Shown here in pieces: positions 17,659 through 22,560 of a stretch of DNA of 22,560 bases. The stretch is from Paraphysomonas bandaiensis (taxonomy: Eukaryota; Chrysophyceae): positions 1 through 22,560 of the forward strand of contig CBFFRP010000626.1 of NCBI GenBank assembly GCA_965644295.1, given 5' to 3'. Each line of letters opens with the position of its first letter. The stretch's first letter is position 1. The notes under the pieces are model-generated. The model saw only the letters and a program-made list of their open reading frames with translations, was not told where the DNA came from and ran no database searches. Position numbers and translations under genes: made by a program.

Positions 17659-17889
17659 TTGACTTCATTAGGCGGCCCAATATCCCCGGTTCCCTTCCGG
17701 TGGGCTCTATTTATTCGTCAGGGCCCAAAGATGTCTACAAAAGTGACACTTATTGGTGTCCTTTGTATTCGGCTATGCGTGGGCAGAAGAATATCTGCTG
17801 ACTATGTTTGTGGCTCACGTTAGTTTCCCAGAGAGAATCTCTCCGGTAATTATCCCCCAGAACACCACGAAGGTGCGAGTCCGACTTTG
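17659..17889 (+). repeat. Unidentified dispersed repeat with conserved hairpins, copy 2
   Basis: Second copy of the repeat at 16484-16706, in the same orientation and about 1.2 kb away. Stems: GACAC/GTGTC (17745-17760), GCAGA/TCTGC (17783-17798) and CACC/GGTG (17863-17875). The first differs from copy 1 by C to T on one side, which turns a C:G into a U:G pair. GGTGCGAGTCC (17872-17882) is one base from a pol III B-box consensus. It holds an extra block of about 30 bases, with the small hairpin AGAGA/TCTCT, that copy 1 lacks. Confidence 0.6.
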
Positions 17890-18396
17890 CAGAGGGATAT
17901 TTTATCAAGCGGCTGCTCTACCAGAATGTGCATACCATCGTCATTAGTTTACTGTCGATATGATTGCTATTTTACAGCTCTTCCACCTGCGATAAAGGCA
18001 TGCTACATGCTAATAAGTAGAAAGGTATGTTAATATACAATATACAATACGGCCGTGTGAGTATTATTTAATATATATATTTCTTTCGCTTTATGTGAAA
18101 ATAAATAATATATGATGCAATTTTATGTATAGATTATAGATTATAGTTAATCTTAAATACATTATATCACATCTCTCCCTTTACATATCCTAATTCCTAA
18201 TCTTCCTCAAAGTAGCAATACTAGTATAATACTGCTTAATTCACTTACAATATTTATTATTTAATGCCTTACTTAGGCTTGAGATCTCAACTACTCTACC
18301 CACATTGGATGCAAGATCAGGGGAAAATAAAATACCTAATCATGCAAGTCACACACACCAAATCTTTCGCATTCAACAACATTACATCTCGCAACA
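17890..18396. other. AT-rich intergenic DNA, including the 3' side of the membrane-protein gene
   Basis: No coding frame with support. The bases next to 18397 follow the stop of the minus-strand membrane-protein gene and probably hold its 3' untranslated region. TTTATT-type poly(A)-like signals (minus-strand AATAAA) occur near 18250. Nothing else recognised. Confidence 0.35.
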
Positions 18397-19538
18397 TTAA
18401 ATACTGGCCTCATTATTATCCACTTTCGAGAGAGATTGCGCGTCGGGTATGTCGTTATGCTCAGTAGCGTTGTCCTCTGTACTATTGAGATCAGGAGGAA
18501 GGGCAATCTCAACATCATCTTCTCGTGCAATATCGTCTTCCGCCACAACAGCACTTGGCTCTCGCGGACTTTTCTCTGGCGTTTTATAAGGCTTTTTAGC
18601 AGCCATTTCGACTCCGTTTCCGGAGGCCGAGCGAGAACGAGGCTGTTTGGCCACAGAGTAAAAGGCTTTATCTTCACTCTGGCCGCTGTTTCTAAACACA
18701 ACATTGCTTCTATGAAGGAAGTCCGCAAACAGAACCTGCGACAGCGAGATCTGTCTGCACACGATGCGTCATAACGCTGAGCCCGATTAGCAAACCCAAT
18801 TCCCCAGCATTAGAAAGCACGGGGTATATACGCTGTCCAAAGCACTGACCCACGGCATGTAGCAGACTGAACGGGAGCATGTATCTCCAATAATAGTTGC
18901 GATTGCGTACACCGAGAGAAAAAATTCTTTGCATACCTAAACACAACACAGTTATTTACAATTTAACAAAACTAGAATCCTTGCCTTTGCATAACAATTG
19001 CAATCAGAATTGCGAATGCCGATAATAGCAATGACGGCAATAATGCCAGCCACAGATGTACAGACTTCGTACTTTCACCAAGCGTCTCATATCCAGCTAT
19101 TCCAGCATCTTTATCCTCATCATGTAAAAGGTCAAAATTCACTAAAATATTGACGGCAAATATCCCAATGGCATAAATTCGGACACACCATAATGAAATA
19201 CTAGCAATGTATCCCGACATCAACTCCCCTTGTTCGAATGGTATACATAAAAAGTGAGCCGTTCTAGACTGATGCAACCTGAAGGGTATTTCCAAAAACG
19301 GCTAAAATAAGCCCTGGTAATATTAAAGCTTGTGCGACGAAAACGAACTTAGCAAGGACGGAACGCTCGCTTATTCCTGTCGCCAATGGCTAAAACACAA
19401 TTTTCAAAAGCACATCAATAAACTCAGCAAGGGCAGTGCATGCACTGGAAGCATACTCAGCTTCTGTAGATACAAGAATTGCAATGCACAGAGCGTAGCA
19501 CTAATAGCAGCAAAAGCTATAAACAAAAACAAATTCAT
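18397..19538 (-). CDS. Multi-pass membrane protein, five exons, family not recognised
   Basis: Minus-strand exons by splice signal and phase: 19538-19457, 19376-19279, 19223-18996, 18936-18796, 18735-18397. Introns are 80, 55, 59 and 60 bp, all GT..AG. The join gives about 295 residues. Hydrophobic helices: the N-terminal start (NLFLFIAFAAISATLCALQF), AKFVFVAQALILPGLILAVF, IASISLWCVRIYAIGIFAVN, LWLALLPSLLLSAFAILIAI, and two more in the fourth exon, including VYTPCFLMLGNWVLFADFL across the last junction. The last about 95 residues are hydrophilic and charged (KKPYKTPEKSPREP, then acidic), a likely cytosolic tail. An acidic loop (LLHDEDKDAG) lies between helices. Exon 1 is least sure: another donor (GTGCAT) with an earlier acceptor also keeps frame, and exons further upstream are possible. 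It is divergent from the OFD1-like gene 505 bp away, so they may share control DNA. Function unknown. Confidence 0.65.
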
Positions 19539-20043
19539 ATATCTCGATATCGTGACCGACAAACGTCATGATGCTATCAGATGAGTGCTGTCGATGCGTT
19601 TGTTATGTTATGGGCTGTTATAGTTGAGGCCAGATACAGCAGATTATCAACAACAGAGCATGGAATATTTTAAACCATAAGCTAGCCGCACCTGTATAGT
19701 CTTACCACCAGAGATAGCGCCACTGCTACGTGTTCGAGTTGTGCTCTGGCTCGGAGTATGTTAATGTCAGGAGCGTGTGGAGTCATCCACATGCATGCAC
19801 ACCATATACCACGTATACCGCGTATACCTCACGTATACCTCCAGATACGAATACCGAATACGACAATCGGAATACAGTACACACATATCTCCATCAGCGG
19901 TATACCACCTGTATACAGCGGTAGGCAGATACATGGCGAGATATTTGAATTTGGAGACGCGAGCAGTACACACACACACACACACGTGATCCATGTGACA
20001 TCCAGGCAGATAGTGACTGAACTAGACACATACAGACCACGCA
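19539..20043. promoter_or_regulatory. Divergent intergenic region with GTATAC repeats and a CA tract
   Basis: This 505-bp gap separates the ATGs of the membrane-protein and OFD1-like genes and must hold both promoters. From about 19800 to 19920 it has repeated CGTATACC units (at least three) and an inverted pair, GTATAC-CACCT-GTATAC (19900-19916). A (CA)n tract follows at 19968-19985. I looked for the RFX X-box common upstream of ciliary genes in animals and saw no clear match. Confidence 0.4.
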
Positions 20044-22560
20044 ATGGAGGAGAAGTCCCTTGTTTCTGTGAGGGAGCTCCGAGATAACCTGAAGGAGGCT
20101 CTTCGTAAATCAGGCACGCTAAATACAGTCAAGGCGCACATCAGGAAGGAGTTCATCGAGAGTCTGTCTCGTCCAGGGACTAGATCAGGGACAGGGGCGA
20201 GGGAACAGACCACACCGCATTGAGAGAGTGCTTCCGAGATAACATACTATGTAGCGCCATATATCATCATCTGCGTAAGAGCGGTCTCACCCATACAGTG
20301 TCAGTGTTAGTGGCGGAGTATGGGCTCGAGAAGAACGGAATCATATCGGAGGCAGATATTGCAGAATCTGCGAAAATACCATCCAGCATAAGTAAGCGTT
20401 CCAGTAGTGGCGTAGAGAACGATACGCCTTCTGTTTTCGGAGGCCTTGTTTGACTGGCATTCGAAGTCTTTTGGAGCACGGGTACAAGCGGAGACTTCCA
20501 CACAAACAGACATTACCGGTCCTGGAATACGAGAAATTCTAGACAATCAAATTAAAGATTTACACCTTTCTTTTCTTTCAAGGAGGGAGACGGAGCGGTT
20601 GATGCCAACGAAGACCGTGGAGGAGCGAATGATCTCCTTTCAACGAGACTGTGAAGAGCGGATGAAGAGGGAGCTGGACGCTCAGGTCGGTAAAAGTTAC
20701 AGAGTGTATGTGATTTCATGGTACAGTTTGCCTACAGATAAACTACATGAGGACAACTGAAATCAATGCTATTCGCAATGAAGAATCAAGAAAGATGCGT
20801 TTGGAGGTAGAATCTCTACGCAAAGAGATGCGAAAGCTCATACCAGTCCCGTCTACAAGCCCACTCGGACAGGGAAGCCGAATCTGCTCGAATCGCAGCT
20901 GAGAGGGAGCGCAAGTTGAATCAGATGGAATTTGATTCGCGACAGCAGATGCAGATTGAAATTGAGGAGTTGCGGAGTCGCGAGGAAAGCATTAGGCGAG
21001 AAGCTGAGTTGGAACTGCAAGGCACCAGGATGCTGGAAACTAGGCTCAAGGAAATGAAAGTTGTTTTGGAATCCCGTGAACGTGAAGTTGGTCGGCGTGA
21101 GCGTGAGCTGGAGGTAAAGATGGCTGAGATGACAGCCATCGCGCGTGACGAAGCGAGATCCACTGTAGAAAGTGAACTGGAAAGTATTTTGAGGGAGAAG
21201 GCGACGCTTATGATTGAAAGGAAACGGTTCGAGGATGAGAGAGAAGCAGATGCTGCCTTACGTCTTGCCATATCGGATATGCAGCAAGCGTTATAGTGAT
21301 ATGGAATCTTCTCTACTCGACAAAGACGAGGAGATATCTGGATTGAGGAGGACTATTGCGAAGATGCAAGCGAGTTTGGCAGCAGAGAGCGCTGATGCCG
21401 CGGAGGTACTACCAGTTTTGTATTACTGGCTTCAACTGACTACTATATATGCAGCTTGTTGAGAAATATGGGTGCGTCAATGACGATTCGCTAAAAGATG
21501 GCAAGCTTGATGGTGTGATTACTCTTATTCGCAAGAATGTAGAGCTAGAGTCTATTATCAACCAATTAAAAAGAGATGTGCAGTCCATGTCTGAACACGT
21601 GAATGCGGAGAAACTGCGAAGCGCAGAACTGGTGGCGAATATCACGAATTTAGAAGAGGTTATGCACTCTTCTATTATGTTTCCAAGAAGTGAGCTCTAT
21701 TTCAGGAGCTTGGAAAGGCGAAGAGTTTGGCCGTCGCCGCAGAAGAGGTGAAAGCAAACACAATGAGGTAAACTAGGTCAGTTTGCTGCTATATACAGAT
21801 ATGGTCAGTAATGAAGTCAATGTAATAGAGAAACTGAAGCGCGTCGTTATCACCACGAGGAAGGCGAATTCTGTCTTAAAGCAGGATCGTAAAGATTTGG
21901 AACAGCTAGTTAGCGAACAGCGCACTGCTATCGATAAGTTGCGTAAAAATACCTCAAGACAGGAGTACAAGAACTCATACAACATGCCGATGCAAAGTGA
22001 GTCGCCTGTATACAAAGCATCCTATTGTTTCTAATACTCTAGTTTTATAGCTACTGTTGTACCTAGTTGGCTGCCTGTTGACCCCAACTCGATAGGTTGC
22101 TCCCATACTGGAGGACCAAAAGGCAATTCTATGTACAAGTTATATGATAGTGTGGTCACAAGTATTTTTGCAGATTTCGTGTATTCCAGTCGAATGGAGA
22201 ACGAGCTTTCTCTAAGTTCGAATCAACGCGATGATCAAAATATTGTGTCCAGGGCACACGACCTATCACGCATATTTGAATCTGATCGAAGCAAACTCGC
22301 CAAAACTGTGGCGAGTTATGAATACCCAGATGTCAACAGAGAACAGTCGACTATTTCAAGTCCTATTGGATAAAGAAAATGTGTCCCGTAGAAATCGCGA
22401 AGAAGAAGACGAAAGGCTGAGAAAGGAGAGGCTCCGGAGGCTTGAGGAGGGAAAGAAGAAGAATGAGAGAAGAAGAGCGGTTCCGAAGGCTGCGAAGAGG
22501 AAGAGAGGGAAAGAGAGAAGATAGATTACGTAGACTCCGTGAAACAGAGGAGAGGGAGAA
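20044..22560 (+). CDS. OFD1-like LisH/coiled-coil protein, 5' part (continues past right edge or ends near it)
   Basis: Probable exons: 20044-20161, 20209-20411, 20467-20685, 20738-20806, 20847-21226, 21285-21405, 21455-21658, 21706-21767, 21809-21996, then from 22051. Introns are 47, 55, 52, 40, 58, 49, 47, 41 and 54 bp, all keeping phase. The N-terminus (VRELRDNLKEALRKSGTLNT, then VKAHIRKEFI) matches the TOF-type start of OFD1/FOP proteins. LCSAIYHHLRKSGLTHTVSV and LVAEYGLEKNGI match the LisH motif. Long charged coiled coils follow, for example AERERKLNQMEFDSRQQMQ and REREVGRREREL. OFD1 proteins act at centriole distal ends, basal bodies and centriolar satellites. The 40-bp intron at 20807 and the junction at 21227 are less sure, because the excised bases also read like coiled coil, so indels in the sequence are possible. 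After 22130 the join is unresolved. The last about 180 bases are purine-rich, and every frame gives K/E/R-rich protein. Confidence 0.68.

Noticed and set aside
18260-18300. Possible solo copia LTR end (GAGATCTCAAC near 18279)
   Set aside because: Only about ten bases match the LTR end and the match does not extend into the LTR body.
18336-18728. Alternative minus-strand frame of 130 codons over the last exon of the membrane-protein gene
   Set aside because: The chosen frame connects by GT..AG introns in phase and gives a normal hydrophilic tail. The alternative overlaps it and has no consistent upstream junction.
19330-19584. Plus-strand 84-codon frame
   Set aside because: It is antisense to the first two exons of the membrane-protein gene, which have clear hydrophobic helices and splice signals.

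Overview
The window is nuclear DNA of a eukaryote. Genes are broken by short spliceosomal introns (about 40-80 bp, GT..AG), intergenic DNA is AT-rich, and two LTR-retrotransposon superfamilies are present. The species cannot be named from the sequence. An OFD1-like gene (a centriole and basal-body family) points to a lineage that builds, or descends from builders of, flagella or cilia. The compact genes and tiny introns suit a unicellular protist or an early-branching fungal or stramenopile-like lineage (inference).

Left part (1-7250): two Ty1/copia elements lie in tandem, both on the minus strand. The first runs off the left edge: an uninterrupted Gag-Pol frame of 585 codons, read from 1756 down to the edge. 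The second is complete and looks young: 5,294 bp, two 293-bp LTRs differing at one base, a primer-binding site, a polypurine tract and an intact 1,532-codon Gag-Pol frame. No target-site duplication flanks it.

Middle part (7251-15674): an intronless gene for a secreted alpha/beta-hydrolase esterase (minus strand) and a six-exon CaMKK-like protein kinase gene (plus strand) are divergently arranged. Between them lies a very long (CATA)n microsatellite. A 4.5-kb Ty3/gypsy element has inserted into it and split it into halves of about 634 and 218 bp. The gypsy element has identical 206-bp LTRs but no visible gag, no ordinary primer-binding site, a pol broken by stops, shifts and deletions, and an altered reverse-transcriptase active site. 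It looks like a non-autonomous element moved in trans. Its leader carries a tandem array of about 106-bp units. Each unit encodes a CTTCC/GGAAG hairpin closed by a GNRA tetraloop and a second hairpin kept through G:U changes. This is the most unusual structure in the window.

Right part (15675-22560): an AT-rich stretch holds two diverged copies (about 225 bp) of an unidentified repeat with three conserved small hairpins. It is followed by a five-exon gene for a multi-pass membrane protein I do not recognise (minus strand). Head-to-head with that gene, 505 bp away, starts an OFD1-like gene whose coiled-coil exons run to the right edge.

The kinase, membrane-protein and OFD1-like genes were assembled by hand from splice signals and reading phase. 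Exon edges are marked as less sure where more than one solution exists.
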